From NCBI RefSeq assembly GCF_030378165.1, contig NZ_CP119766.1, positions 3,224,001-3,288,000 of the forward strand: a stretch of 64,000 nucleotides of DNA, in the 5' to 3' direction. Below, in pieces: positions 45,171 through 53,173 of this stretch. Both the position numbers and the translations under genes were made by a program. Below the pieces are notes generated by a model. That model made no database searches and was not told the DNA's origin. It was given only the letters and a program-made list of their open reading frames with translations. The stretch comes from Flavobacterium panacagri. Lineage in GTDB: Bacteria > Bacteroidota > Bacteroidia > Flavobacteriales > Flavobacteriaceae. The stretch's first letter is position 1; every line of letters starts with the position of its first letter.

Positions 45171-45989
45171 TTAAAATGCGTTAATTGTTTTTCTAATAGC
45201 AACTAACTTGTTCATTAAACCTTCAAAATAGTCTAAGTGTAACATGTTAGCGCCATCACTTTTTGCATTTGCAGGATCAAAATGCGTTTCAATAAAGATT
45301 CCATCAACGCCAACAGCAATACCAGCTTTAGCAACGGTTTCAATCATATCAGGTCTTCCGCCTGTAACTCCTGCAGTCTGGTTTGGCTGTTGCAATGAAT
45401 GCGTAACATCCAAAACAGTAGAAGCATATTGCTGCATAGTAGGAATGCCTCTAAAATCAACAATCATGTCTTGGTAGCCAAACATGGTACCGCGATCTGT
45501 AACCATAACATTTTCGTTATTACAGTCCAACACTTTTTGCACGGCATGTTTCATGCTTTCTGGACTCATAAATTGTCCTTTTTTCAAGTTTACTGTTTTT
45601 CCAGTATTTGCGGCTGCAACAACAAGATCAGTCTGGCGCACTAAGAAAGCAGGAATCTGTAAAACGTCTACATATTGCGCAGCCATATCGGCATCTTCGT
45701 TTGTATGAATGTCAGTAACAGTTGGAACGTGAAAAGTTTCAGATACTTTTCTTAAGATTTTTAAAGCTTTTTCGTCACCAATTCCAGAGAAACTGTCAAT
45801 TCTAGAACGGTTTGCTTTTTTAAAAGATCCTTTAAACACATAAGGAATCTGAAGATTATCGGTAATACCAACTAATTTTTCAGCAATTCTCAGCGCCATT
45901 TCTTCTCCTTCAATGGCGCAAGGCCCCGCTAATAAAAAGAAATTTCCGCTGTCAGTATGTTTAATTTGTGGAATATGTTGTATGTTCAT
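45171..45989 (-). CDS. kdsA: 3-deoxy-8-phosphooctulonate (KDO-8-P) synthase
   Basis: ATG at 45989 is chosen over an upstream TTG because it starts the conserved region and lies behind a -7 box; the product is 272 aa. Motifs: LLAGPCAIEGEE, KGSFKKANRSR, TDIHTNEDA, QIPAFLVRQTDL, KKGQFMSPE, DRGTMFGY and the final GVDGIFIETHFDPANAKSDGAN. It condenses arabinose-5-phosphate with PEP for LPS inner core. The outer membrane protein downstream fits an envelope context. Confidence 0.96.
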   Translation of the reverse strand: MNIQHIPQIKHTDSGNFFLLAGPCAIEGEEMALRIAEKLVGITDNLQIPYVFKGSFKKANRSRIDSFSGIGDEKALKILRKVSETFHVPTVTDIHTNEDADMAAQYVDVLQIPAFLVRQTDLVVAAANTGKTVNLKKGQFMSPESMKHAVQKVLDCNNENVMVTDRGTMFGYQDMIVDFRGIPTMQQYASTVLDVTHSLQQPNQTAGVTGGRPDMIETVAKAGIAVGVDGIFIETHFDPANAKSDGANMLHLDYFEGLMNKLVAIRKTINAF

Positions 45990-46010
45990 AAAATTTATTT
46001 TTTTGCACTG

Positions 46011-46018
46011 CAAAGGTA
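46011..46018 (-). promoter_or_regulatory. Candidate -7 box for kdsA
   Basis: On the minus strand this reads TACCTTTG, an exact match to TAnnTTTG, 21 nt before the kdsA ATG at 45989. It supports that start. Confidence 0.6.
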
Positions 46019-46060
46019 GTCATGATTTATGAATACCAGATTAAGATTTAAGATTATTTT

Positions 46061-46215
46061 ATGAAGCCATTCCTGCTATTCGCTTCAATATTTTTCTCTA
46101 AAACTTTTTTTTCCAATGGCTGTTCAGGAGCTTCCTTCGGTCGCTCTGCCCAGCCAGGAAAAAATAAGTTTTAGAGAAAAATGATTTCCGCTGCTATCAG
46201 GGCTAGGACTTTAGT
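46061..46215. repeat. Flavobacterial dispersed inverted-repeat element
   Basis: TTTTTCTCTAAAACTT (46091-46106) and AAGTTTTAGAGAAAAA (46166-46181) form a perfect 16-bp stem. Inside are TTTTTTCC/GGAAAAAA and a GAGC-CTTCGG-GCTC-like tip. On the minus strand the right end reads CTAGCCCTGATAGCAGCGG, which I recall as a recurrent start of Flavobacterium intergenic repeats. It fills the gap between kdsA and the next operon. Confidence 0.7.
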
Positions 46216-46376
46216 GGAATTACAATAATTCATCTAAAATCATATTTGATAATTTGGTTGCAATATTAGGATATCAAAAGAAAGTAGTAAATGATATTTA
46301 TCATGTTTTATGATTCTCCAGCGTTCTTTATTTAAACCTCATTAAGAGCTATTTCTTTTAATTGAATTTGGAAAAA

Positions 46377-46835
46377 TTAAGTTAAATTGTTAATCCCAGA
46401 AGATCTTTTGGCTAGAATATAAAACCTCCAAAAATAAATTTGTCCAATAAAAAACAAAATATTCAAGAAAATATTGATAAAAACTACAATTCGGATACGA
46501 TCCATAAAGCCTTCAGAACCAAATGAAGTTAGTTCATAAAGACTAATTCTTCCAATAAATAGCGCTGGAAACGTAAATAAAAGATAAGTAATAAAAAATT
46601 TTAAAGCTATCTCTTTTTTGATTTTGAAAAGTTTCCACCCACAAATTGCAGTCACAAGAAGTACAAGGAATTTAATCGAATTAGAAATAATCTGTCCAGG
46701 AATAATGGTAGTGTTCCAGCCGGGAACTATTGATGATAAAGAATCCGAATTAATAAGGAGAATAGCTATATGATAAGGGAAAATACATATGCATAGTAAT
46801 AAGAGTATTACAAAAGCAGATTTAGTATTAATCAT
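46377..46835 (-). CDS. Four-helix membrane protein, unknown
   Basis: This 152-aa protein has four membrane helices (about 8-30, 45-68, 78-97 and 115-138). No motif was recognised. It starts 2 nt after the stop of the lipoprotein gene and is the last gene of the four-gene operon that begins with the fatty acid hydroxylase. Confidence 0.65.
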   Translation of the reverse strand: MINTKSAFVILLLLCICIFPYHIAILLINSDSLSSIVPGWNTTIIPGQIISNSIKFLVLLVTAICGWKLFKIKKEIALKFFITYLLFTFPALFIGRISLYELTSFGSEGFMDRIRIVVFINIFLNILFFIGQIYFWRFYILAKRSSGINNLT

Positions 46836-46837
46836 AA

Positions 46838-47290
46838 CTAATTCTGCTTCAATCTCAATCCCATAGGAACCATTAAAATCCCTTTTTCATAGATATTCAG
46901 ATAAAGTTTAATCGGCTTTTTTTGCCCTTCCCAAGTCAATTCATAAACATTTAAAAATCCGGCACCCATATTACTTCTTTTGGTAGGGAACGGACAACAG
47001 GTTTCCAGTTTTGTATAGGTAATTTTTTCACCGCTAGGCCCAGCAAGAGCATTTAGAAAACGGTTTTCGTTTAAGGTCTCACTGTTTGTATTCTGGAAAA
47101 ATAGATTAACAGGATAGTCAGGGTCATAACCGTATTTTTTGTCTTTAGCAAATTGAGTAATGACAAAAGTATTGTCCTTTTTTAAAACCAAATCAGGCGC
47201 ATTGTCGTCTACATTTTTTAAAGTCGATTTGGTGCTTACGCAAGAAGAAAAGGTAATTAATAAAACAATAAAAAGAGTTATTTTTTTCAT
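46838..47290 (-). CDS. Hypothetical lipoprotein
   Basis: This 150-aa protein has a lipoprotein signal with lipobox FSSC (C17). It then shows a mainly beta domain with a paired CC (KLETCCPFPTKRSN), a combination I have seen in uncharacterised Bacteroidota lipoproteins. No catalytic role is apparent. It is 16 nt downstream of the lysoplasmalogenase gene and thus in the same operon. Confidence 0.65.
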   Translation of the reverse strand: MKKITLFIVLLITFSSCVSTKSTLKNVDDNAPDLVLKKDNTFVITQFAKDKKYGYDPDYPVNLFFQNTNSETLNENRFLNALAGPSGEKITYTKLETCCPFPTKRSNMGAGFLNVYELTWEGQKKPIKLYLNIYEKGILMVPMGLRLKQN

Positions 47291-47306
47291 GAGGTAATAC
47301 TATAAA

Positions 47307-47990
47307 CTAAGATTCTTTTACTTTTTTTGGGTTTAGTTTTAAAATACCAAGCACAATCAGATATTGTGCCAGAAGGTAGGTAATCATTATAAAAAATGAA
47401 CTTTTTGGAATAGGTGTATAAAACTTATTCACAGCCAATATACTATCTGAAATGATAAAGAAAAAAGCACCTAAAAACACCAATAGATTTCCTGGTCTTT
47501 CCCAAACCAAAAGCCCGTTAAAAGCAAACAAAAGCATAATTGAAATGACTGTGGCGTAAATAGAAACTGGAATTTCAAGATCGCCTAAATGTGGCATTAA
47601 TAAAGACACCATTCCAATTAAATATGTAGCAATTAAGATGCTTCCAATTACAAAAAATGTTTTGTTTTGTTTTTTTCTCACTCTGTTCAGTTTGTTAAAC
47701 AAGATACAGTAGAGAATATGTGCTATTAAAAAGGATACTAGACCTATAATGAAATAGATTTCCCCAAGATCAGTAAAAAGCAGGACAACATCTCCAATCC
47801 AAGAAAATAAAAGGGCAATCAATAAAGTATTCTGAGTTGGAAATTTTCGGTAAAAATAAACCGCAAACCCTAGAATAGGTATTAAAATAGGCTTTAAAAA
47901 AAGATCGAAACGTTCATGACCAAGCACCAGAATAGCTAGATAAACGATGCTGAAAGCTATAAAAAGTTTAAAAAATGAAGAGTTTCTCAT
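47307..47990 (-). CDS. Lysoplasmalogenase family protein (YhhN/TMEM86)
   Basis: This 227-aa protein has seven to eight membrane helices. It carries the family pattern LLFSWIGDVVLLF near residue 60-72, FLIAHILYC, and a late FFIISDSILAVNKF segment with conserved D. TMEM86/YhhN enzymes hydrolyse the vinyl ether bond of lysoplasmalogens. It lies 9 nt after the fatty acid hydroxylase gene, which may act on related ether lipids. Confidence 0.85.
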   Translation of the reverse strand: MRNSSFFKLFIAFSIVYLAILVLGHERFDLFLKPILIPILGFAVYFYRKFPTQNTLLIALLFSWIGDVVLLFTDLGEIYFIIGLVSFLIAHILYCILFNKLNRVRKKQNKTFFVIGSILIATYLIGMVSLLMPHLGDLEIPVSIYATVISIMLLFAFNGLLVWERPGNLLVFLGAFFFIISDSILAVNKFYTPIPKSSFFIMITYLLAQYLIVLGILKLNPKKVKES

Positions 47991-47999
47991 AATAGGGGA

Positions 48000-49271
48000 T
48001 TATGAATTATATATCGGTTTTGGTTGGTTTTTAAAATCATAACGAACAAAATATACTGTCGCTATAATTGATAGTATTGAATATGTAAAAATAATATAAT
48101 TACCAATTGGAATTACATTATTTAAACCAAACCAGTCTCCATAATAGCTTATAATGCAGATTACGATGCCCAATCGTAAAATTTCCCACAAAACAGCAAA
48201 CCTGTTTTTGTCCATTAACTCTGAATAACTGTAAATGGTAATGAAAATAAAAAAGCCATAAACAAAGATATTTGGAAGTCCAATCTTAGCGATATTATCA
48301 AAAAGAAAACTAACAAATAATAAGGTTATCAAAACTTGAGCAACAGACCAATATATTAATCTTTGAGAATTCTGCGTTCCGTATTTTTCAAAATCAAAAA
48401 CATTTTCAATTTTATTTACCGGATATTTTTCTTCAAAGTTTTCAGGACGCCATCCAGTGGGTTTAAACCAAATCGTGAATTTGTCTTTCCATTTTGGGGC
48501 ACGCCAGGCATCTTTTATAAGCAAAGTTAAATGTTGAAAATTAATCTTAATTGGATTCCAGGTATTAGCAGGCCTTGTGATTCCGAAAACTGGTGGAACG
48601 TCATCTAATTCTTCCTGAAAAGTGCCGAAAAGTTTATCCCAGAAAATAAAAATCTGAGAATGGTTTTTATCCAAATATTCAGGATTTATGGCATGATGCA
48701 CTCTGTGATGAGATGGAGTAACCAAAATATGCTCTACAAACCCCATTTTTTTTATATGTTTGGTATGATACCAAAATTGTAAAAACAAATGAATAGGAAG
48801 CGTAATGGCAATTACAGAAGCTGGAACGCCCAACAAAGCGGCAGGAATTAACAAAAAAGTAAATAGATTGACCAAACTCGCAATGGGCTGACGAAGCGCA
48901 CAGGATAAATTAAATTCTTCACTGCTGTGATGAATCGCATGTTTGTTCCAAAGAAAATTGATTTGATGTGCCAAACGATGACTCCAATAACCGTAGAAGT
49001 CAATGACAAAAAAAGCAATGAAGTAGGAGAGAACGTTTGCTTCTAAGTGCTGTAAAGCAATTTTTGAAACCAGCCATTCGTAGGAAAGAAAAGTAATACT
49101 TAAACCCAAAACATCTTTTACGGAATTTGTAATTCCAGAACTAATGCTGGATACGCTATCAATTAGAGGTGCCGTATCATTTTTAGTATAGATGCCGTAT
49201 ATTTTTTCGATGATAATTAAGGTCAAAAAAATAGGCATTGCAATAATCAATATCTTTCCATATTCCTCCAT
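48000..49271 (-). CDS. Fatty acid hydroxylase / sterol desaturase family protein
   Basis: This 423-aa membrane protein carries the di-iron histidine motifs of the superfamily: SHRLAH (about residue 97), NKHAIHH and SHHRVHH. Several membrane helices lie before and after, and a C-terminal membrane bundle follows (about 300-415). Members hydroxylate or desaturate lipids; the long form resembles alkylglycerol monooxygenase (AGMO), which cleaves ether lipids. Its operon partner is a lysoplasmalogenase, which supports an ether-lipid role. Substrate unproven. Confidence 0.85.
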   Translation of the reverse strand: MEEYGKILIIAMPIFLTLIIIEKIYGIYTKNDTAPLIDSVSSISSGITNSVKDVLGLSITFLSYEWLVSKIALQHLEANVLSYFIAFFVIDFYGYWSHRLAHQINFLWNKHAIHHSSEEFNLSCALRQPIASLVNLFTFLLIPAALLGVPASVIAITLPIHLFLQFWYHTKHIKKMGFVEHILVTPSHHRVHHAINPEYLDKNHSQIFIFWDKLFGTFQEELDDVPPVFGITRPANTWNPIKINFQHLTLLIKDAWRAPKWKDKFTIWFKPTGWRPENFEEKYPVNKIENVFDFEKYGTQNSQRLIYWSVAQVLITLLFVSFLFDNIAKIGLPNIFVYGFFIFITIYSYSELMDKNRFAVLWEILRLGIVICIISYYGDWFGLNNVIPIGNYIIFTYSILSIIATVYFVRYDFKNQPKPIYNS

Positions 49272-49273
49272 AA

Positions 49274-49323
49274 AAAAAGCATTCTATTTCATCCAAATAT
49301 AGAATAAAATAGAATGCCTTTTG
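49274..49323 (-). terminator. clpS terminator
   Basis: On the minus strand AAAGGCATTCTATTT pairs with AAATAGAATGCTTT, with one unpaired base, then a T-run. It lies between clpS (stop at 49336) and the hydroxylase ATG and overlaps the hydroxylase promoter. Confidence 0.7.
49294..49301 (-). promoter_or_regulatory. Candidate -7 box for the hydroxylase operon
   Basis: Minus strand reads TATATTTG, an exact TAnnTTTG match, 22 nt upstream of the ATG at 49271. It sits in the loop of the clpS terminator hairpin. Confidence 0.5.
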
Positions 49324-49335
49324 AATTATTTTCAA

Positions 49336-49611
49336 CTAAACAATTTCAGCGCTCAGTCCTGCTTCTAAAAGTTGTGTACATTGTGGTTTTAATTTGTCAA
49401 TCGGGCCTGTTTTTACAGTGCATTTCCCGTTGTAATGTACAATTAAAGAACACTGTTCAGCTTGTTCGGCTGTGTGGCTGCAAACACGCATAAGAGTGTC
49501 AATTACGTGATCAAAAGTGTTTACGTCATCATTGTAAACGATAATTTCGTTATTGAAACCCGTTGCTTCTTTCTCGCGAATTCTTTCTCTAACTTTTTCT
49601 TTAGTACTCAT
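49336..49611 (-). CDS. clpS: ClpS adaptor protein
   Basis: This 91-aa protein has the ClpS core: YNDDVNTFDHVIDTLMRVCSHTAEQAEQCSLIVHYNGKC. D-D-x-x-T and the H-T-x-x-Q-A-x-Q helix bind N-degron substrates and the ClpA/ClpC N-domain. The length is normal. It is downstream of prmA by 37 nt and is followed by a terminator. Confidence 0.93.
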   Translation of the reverse strand: MSTKEKVRERIREKEATGFNNEIIVYNDDVNTFDHVIDTLMRVCSHTAEQAEQCSLIVHYNGKCTVKTGPIDKLKPQCTQLLEAGLSAEIV

Positions 49612-49648
49612 TTTGTTTAAGTTTTTGTACTGATTTGATTATCAATAT

Positions 49649-50482
49649 CTAATTTACGTATTTTAATGATACCCAGTTGTTTCTTTGAATCTTTTTAACA
49701 TAAGTTAAACCTTTCTCAACACAAGAAGCATCGATAAACGGAATATCTTCTTCGTAAAAACCACTGAATAATATAATTCCTTTTGGATTCAAAGCATCAA
49801 CATAAGCCTGCATGTCGTTCAACAAAATATTTCTGTTGATATTGGCAATAATCAAATCATATTTTTTACCTGCCAATAAAGCAGCATCGCCCTCATAAAC
49901 GCTGATGTGTTTACAATTATTGCGTTCGGCATTTTCAATAGAGTTTAAATAACACCAGTTGTCAATATCAATAGCATCAATAGGTGCTGCACCTTTCATT
50001 TCAGCCAAAATAGCCAAAATAGCAGTACCGCATCCCATATCAAGAGTCTTTAGGCCTTTAACATCCATTTCCAATAAATGCTGAATCATCATGTGGGTTG
50101 TTTCGTGATGACCTGTTCCAAAACTCATTTTGGGCTCGATTACAATATCAAATTCGGCATTCGTTTTTTCATGAAAAGGAGCACGAACATGGCATTTTCC
50201 ATCAACATCAATAGGTTCAAAATTCTTTTCCCATTCCTCGTTCCAGTTTACCTGATCGATTTCTTCAATAGTATATTCAATCTTAAACTCTTCTGATTGT
50301 AAAATATAAATATCATCCAGAATATTCTCATCCCATAAATCTTTCTTCACAAAAGCCGAAATTCCGTTTTCCGTTTCTGTAAAACTTTCAAACGCTTTTT
50401 CGCCCAATTCTGCCACTAAAATTTCTGAACCCAATTCTTTTGGTTCAATAGTAAAATGATATCCTAAATAGATGTTTGACAT
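49649..50482 (-). CDS. prmA: Ribosomal protein L11 methyltransferase
   Basis: ATG at 50482 (MSNIYLGYHF) is chosen; an in-frame TTG 27 nt upstream would overlap the promoter. The product is 277 aa. An N-terminal substrate-recognition domain precedes the SAM-dependent methyltransferase with motif I LDMGCGTAILAILAEMKGA, SFGTGHHETT before it, and LIIANINRNIL as motif IV. It trimethylates L11. The prmA-clpS order, after tpiA, is a common Bacteroidota arrangement. Confidence 0.95.
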   Translation of the reverse strand: MSNIYLGYHFTIEPKELGSEILVAELGEKAFESFTETENGISAFVKKDLWDENILDDIYILQSEEFKIEYTIEEIDQVNWNEEWEKNFEPIDVDGKCHVRAPFHEKTNAEFDIVIEPKMSFGTGHHETTHMMIQHLLEMDVKGLKTLDMGCGTAILAILAEMKGAAPIDAIDIDNWCYLNSIENAERNNCKHISVYEGDAALLAGKKYDLIIANINRNILLNDMQAYVDALNPKGIILFSGFYEEDIPFIDASCVEKGLTYVKKIQRNNWVSLKYVN

Positions 50483-50497
50483 AAATAAAATTTTTTG

Positions 50498-50505
50498 CAA
50501 AGGTA
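50498..50505 (-). promoter_or_regulatory. Candidate -7 box for prmA
   Basis: Minus strand reads TACCTTTG, an exact TAnnTTTG match, 15 nt upstream of ATG 50482. Confidence 0.55.
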
Positions 50506-50572
50506 ACAATACAAAGTAAAATCTATCAAGAAATGTAAAAGAACATTCCTAATTTAAGAATAATTTAAAACA

Positions 50573-50602
50573 AAAAAGTGTTCGCACGAGCGAACACTTT
50601 TT
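50573..50602 (-). terminator. tpiA terminator
   Basis: AAAAAGTGTTCGC (50573-50585) and GCGAACACTTTTT (50590-50602) form a perfect 13-bp stem with loop ACGA, 68 nt past the tpiA stop. Confidence 0.93.
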
Positions 50603-50617
50603 AATATGTAGAATTTC

Positions 50618-50666
50618 AAAATCTAAAATCTAAAATCTAAAATCTAAAATCTAAAATCTAAAATCT
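50618..50666. repeat. AAAATCT heptanucleotide tandem repeat, 7 copies
   Basis: Seven exact AAAATCT units run up to a degenerate eighth (AAAATTA) that overlaps the tpiA stop codon at 50671-50673. The tract lies in the 3' untranslated part of tpiA, before its terminator. Confidence 0.95.
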
Positions 50667-50670
50667 AAAA

Positions 50671-51423
50671 TTAGATAGCTGTAACGATTGCTAAGAAATC
50701 ATCTGCTTTTAAAGCAGCGCCTCCAATTAAACCACCGTCAACGTCTGGTTTAGAGAAAATTTCTTTAGCGTTTTCTGGTTTTACAGAACCACCGTATAAG
50801 ATTGAAACTTCATCAGCGATTTCAGCTCCAAAAGCTTTACGGATAGTTTCTCTGATGAATTCGTGCATTTCTTGTGCTTGTTCTGGTGAAGCAGTTTCTC
50901 CAGTTCCGATAGCCCAAACTGGCTCATAAGCTAAAACCACTTTTGACCAAGATTCTTTTGTGATGTGGAATAATCCGTCACGTAATTGATTCTCAACAAT
51001 ATTGAAATGATTATCAGACTGACGGTCTTTTAATTCTTCTCCGAAGCAGAAAATAACAGTCATATCATGTTTTAAAGCAGTATCTACTTTGTTTGCGATT
51101 AAAGCATCTGTTTCGTGGAAAATAGCTCTACGCTCAGAGTGACCTAAAATTACAGTGTTAACACCAATGCTAGTTAACATATCAGCAGAAATTTCTCCCG
51201 TAAAAGCACCGCCTTCAGCTTGGTGAACATTTTGAGCAGAAACACCGATAGTGGTATTTTTTAATTTTGCAGCAGCTGCTTGTAAGTTTACAAATGTTGG
51301 AGCTACAATTACTTGTGCATTTGTTTTAGCTGGAATTTTAGCTACTAATTCATTTAATAATTCTTCAGTCTGTGCCGCATTTTTATGCATTTTCCAGTTT
51401 CCTGCAACAATCGATTTTCTCAT
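50671..51423 (-). CDS. tpiA: Triosephosphate isomerase
   Basis: This 250-aa TIM barrel has AGNWKMHKN (K11), LGHSERR (catalytic H), AYEPVWAIGTG (catalytic E and loop 6), YGGSVKPEN and GGLIGGAAL. It interconverts DHAP and glyceraldehyde-3-phosphate in glycolysis. Length and motifs are complete. It lies between a thioredoxin-like gene upstream and prmA downstream, all on the minus strand. A small inverted repeat (TGTCAAAATT/AATTTTGACA, 51467-51499) lies ahead of it. Confidence 0.97.
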   Translation of the reverse strand: MRKSIVAGNWKMHKNAAQTEELLNELVAKIPAKTNAQVIVAPTFVNLQAAAAKLKNTTIGVSAQNVHQAEGGAFTGEISADMLTSIGVNTVILGHSERRAIFHETDALIANKVDTALKHDMTVIFCFGEELKDRQSDNHFNIVENQLRDGLFHITKESWSKVVLAYEPVWAIGTGETASPEQAQEMHEFIRETIRKAFGAEIADEVSILYGGSVKPENAKEIFSKPDVDGGLIGGAALKADDFLAIVTAI

Positions 51424-51530
51424 TTTGGTAGTTTTTATTATTTTTTAATTTTTTGTTTTTGAAGGATGTCAAAATTGCAATTGTAATTGAATTTTGACAT
51501 TGAAATTGTATTTGTTATTGTAATTGAAAA

Positions 51531-52028
51531 TTATTTCAATGATTTTAAAGTTTCATCGATTTTAGCAAAATCAGTTTCGATAGCGCGGTAAAGGACAATT
51601 TTACCTGTTTTATCTACAACAATGTATCTTGGAATCCAGTCTAAATCGATCGCTTTTCCGAAAAGACCTTTCATTCCGTCATTCATCATATAATGATCAC
51701 CTTTGTTTAATTCGTGTTTTTCGATTCCAGCTTTCCATTTGTCAGCTGTTTTATCAGCCGAAATGAATAAGTAAGATACATCAGGATTATTAGCTTGTAA
51801 TTCTTTTAATTTTGGCATTGCTTTTACGCAATCACCACACCAGGAAGCCCAAACTTCAATCACTAAAGTTTTGCCTTTGTATTTTTTTAAGATGTTTTTA
51901 AAGGTAGTTTGGCTGTCGTCTGTTCCTAATAATTTTTCGGCTAAAGCTTCTTTGGAGAAAGCTGTTTTTTGAGCCTGAGAGCAAGAAAAGGTAATAAATG
52001 CAATTACTACTAAAGCAATTTGTTTCAT
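51531..52028 (-). CDS. Secreted thioredoxin-like (TlpA/ResA-type) protein
   Basis: This 165-aa protein has a signal peptide or lipobox-like start (FITFSCSQAQ, C15) and a thioredoxin fold with the active site WCGDC in VIEVWASWCGDCVKAMPKL. An IPRYIVVD cis-proline segment follows. It is likely a periplasmic thiol reductase or oxidoreductase. It sits in the cluster with the DoxX-type gene and tpiA, a gene order common in Bacteroidota. Confidence 0.85.
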   Translation of the reverse strand: MKQIALVVIAFITFSCSQAQKTAFSKEALAEKLLGTDDSQTTFKNILKKYKGKTLVIEVWASWCGDCVKAMPKLKELQANNPDVSYLFISADKTADKWKAGIEKHELNKGDHYMMNDGMKGLFGKAIDLDWIPRYIVVDKTGKIVLYRAIETDFAKIDETLKSLK

Positions 52029-52358
52029 ATGTAAAATAAATTATTTTTAAAATTAAGTACTGAATTCACAAAGTTAAACAAACAATTTGAAAGCCAAATG
52101 GAGATTAACAAAATTTGAAGACTCGTTTGTTTTGTAACAATAAGTTAAATTTCGGTTAGAAAAACGAGAATGAAATCGTAATAGTAGAGGAGAAATTTGA
52201 ATGATTTTCTAAACTTTACTTTTCGAATCAGAAAAAAAAGATTGTTTTTTTGATTTAAGGAATAAAATTGAGAGCAAAAAAACGTCAGATTTCAATAAAA
52301 AAGTCTCCAAATAAATTGAATCATTTGAAGACTTTATTGCTTGTATTTTCCACAATTT
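52029..52358. other. Intergenic stretch before the thioredoxin-like gene
   Basis: This 330-bp gap holds the promoter region of the thioredoxin-like gene and, at its left-to-right end, the terminator of the secreted hydrolase. No open frame is credible. No TAnnTTTG exact match was noted. Confidence 0.45.
52301..52335 (-). terminator. Terminator of the secreted alpha/beta-hydrolase gene
   Basis: On the minus strand AAAGTCTTCAAAT pairs with ATTTGGAGACTTT (one wobble), followed by T-residues, about 25 nt past the stop at 52359. Confidence 0.8.
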
Positions 52359-53027
52359 TTAATTCAGATTATAATTTCCATTTGCCCATTTTTTACTTGG
52401 AACAATCCATTCGTCTAAAGCTTTATATAAAAAACCATGTTTAAGATTGGTATTCAATTCTATTTCTTTAAAATGATTGACTTTCAGTTTTGAAGTTTCT
52501 TTGCGTTTGATTGCTGAAACACCATAAATATCTGATTTCTCGTAAATGGTTAGAATGTTACCACAGAAATTAATATCCGGAATTTCTTTTATGTCAACAT
52601 CTCTGAAACATCCAATAAAAACAAAATTCATTTCTGGATTGGCCACAAAAGTCGAAACGTATTGGGCAATATAACCACCTTTAGAAGTTCCGATTACGGT
52701 AATTTTATTCGGAGCAATTCCTTGTTTTAGAAGTTTTTTGATTTGTTTTGTTATCTTTTCGGCGTAGTCGTATGCATTCGTATTTTTCTTTCTGATTTCG
52801 CTATAGACAACGAAACCGTCTTTTCGAAAAGAAGCTAAAATTTCATTGTATTCAGCTTTTCCATATTCTGGATGTGCAACATTCAAAGGATTTTCTTCTA
52901 TAAACTTATTGTGAAGGAAAAAGATATAACGTTGGTCTTTTTTTAATGTTTCGGATTGGCTAAAACTTGTTTGAATTAAGAAAACAATTAGTAAAAAGGT
53001 CAGGAATGACTTTGAGATTTGTTTCAT
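52359..53027 (-). CDS. Secreted alpha/beta-hydrolase, unknown substrate
   Basis: This 222-aa protein has a signal peptide (about 1-23) and an alpha/beta-hydrolase core. The nucleophile elbow is GTSKGG (about residues 111-116), and the histidine is likely in NLKHGFLY near residue 200. It has no lid and resembles small Bacteroidota lipase/esterase-like proteins. It is inserted between the DoxX-type gene and the thioredoxin-like gene but has its own terminator. Confidence 0.7.
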   Translation of the reverse strand: MKQISKSFLTFLLIVFLIQTSFSQSETLKKDQRYIFFLHNKFIEENPLNVAHPEYGKAEYNEILASFRKDGFVVYSEIRKKNTNAYDYAEKITKQIKKLLKQGIAPNKITVIGTSKGGYIAQYVSTFVANPEMNFVFIGCFRDVDIKEIPDINFCGNILTIYEKSDIYGVSAIKRKETSKLKVNHFKEIELNTNLKHGFLYKALDEWIVPSKKWANGNYNLN

Positions 53028-53116
53028 AGATTTTCTTGTTTTTTTAGAATAGCGATAATAAATATAGAAAATAAAATATCTAATTTAATATTTTTCTTAC
53101 GTTGTATTTTGAATGA

Positions 53117-53152
53117 AAAAAGCGCCAAATTCTAATTGAATTGGCGCTTTTT
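53117..53152 (-). terminator. Terminator of the DoxX-type gene
   Basis: AAAAAGCGCCAA (53117-53128) pairs with TTGGCGCTTTTT (53141-53152), a perfect 12-bp stem just past the stop at 53174. Confidence 0.92.
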
Positions 53153-53173
53153 AAATTTAGTATATTGAAAATC

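Noticed and set aside
50618..50666. Considered as a CRISPR-like array
   Set aside because: Units are 7 bp with no spacers, so it is a simple tandem repeat. The same reasoning excludes the TTAG tract at 2176-2214.
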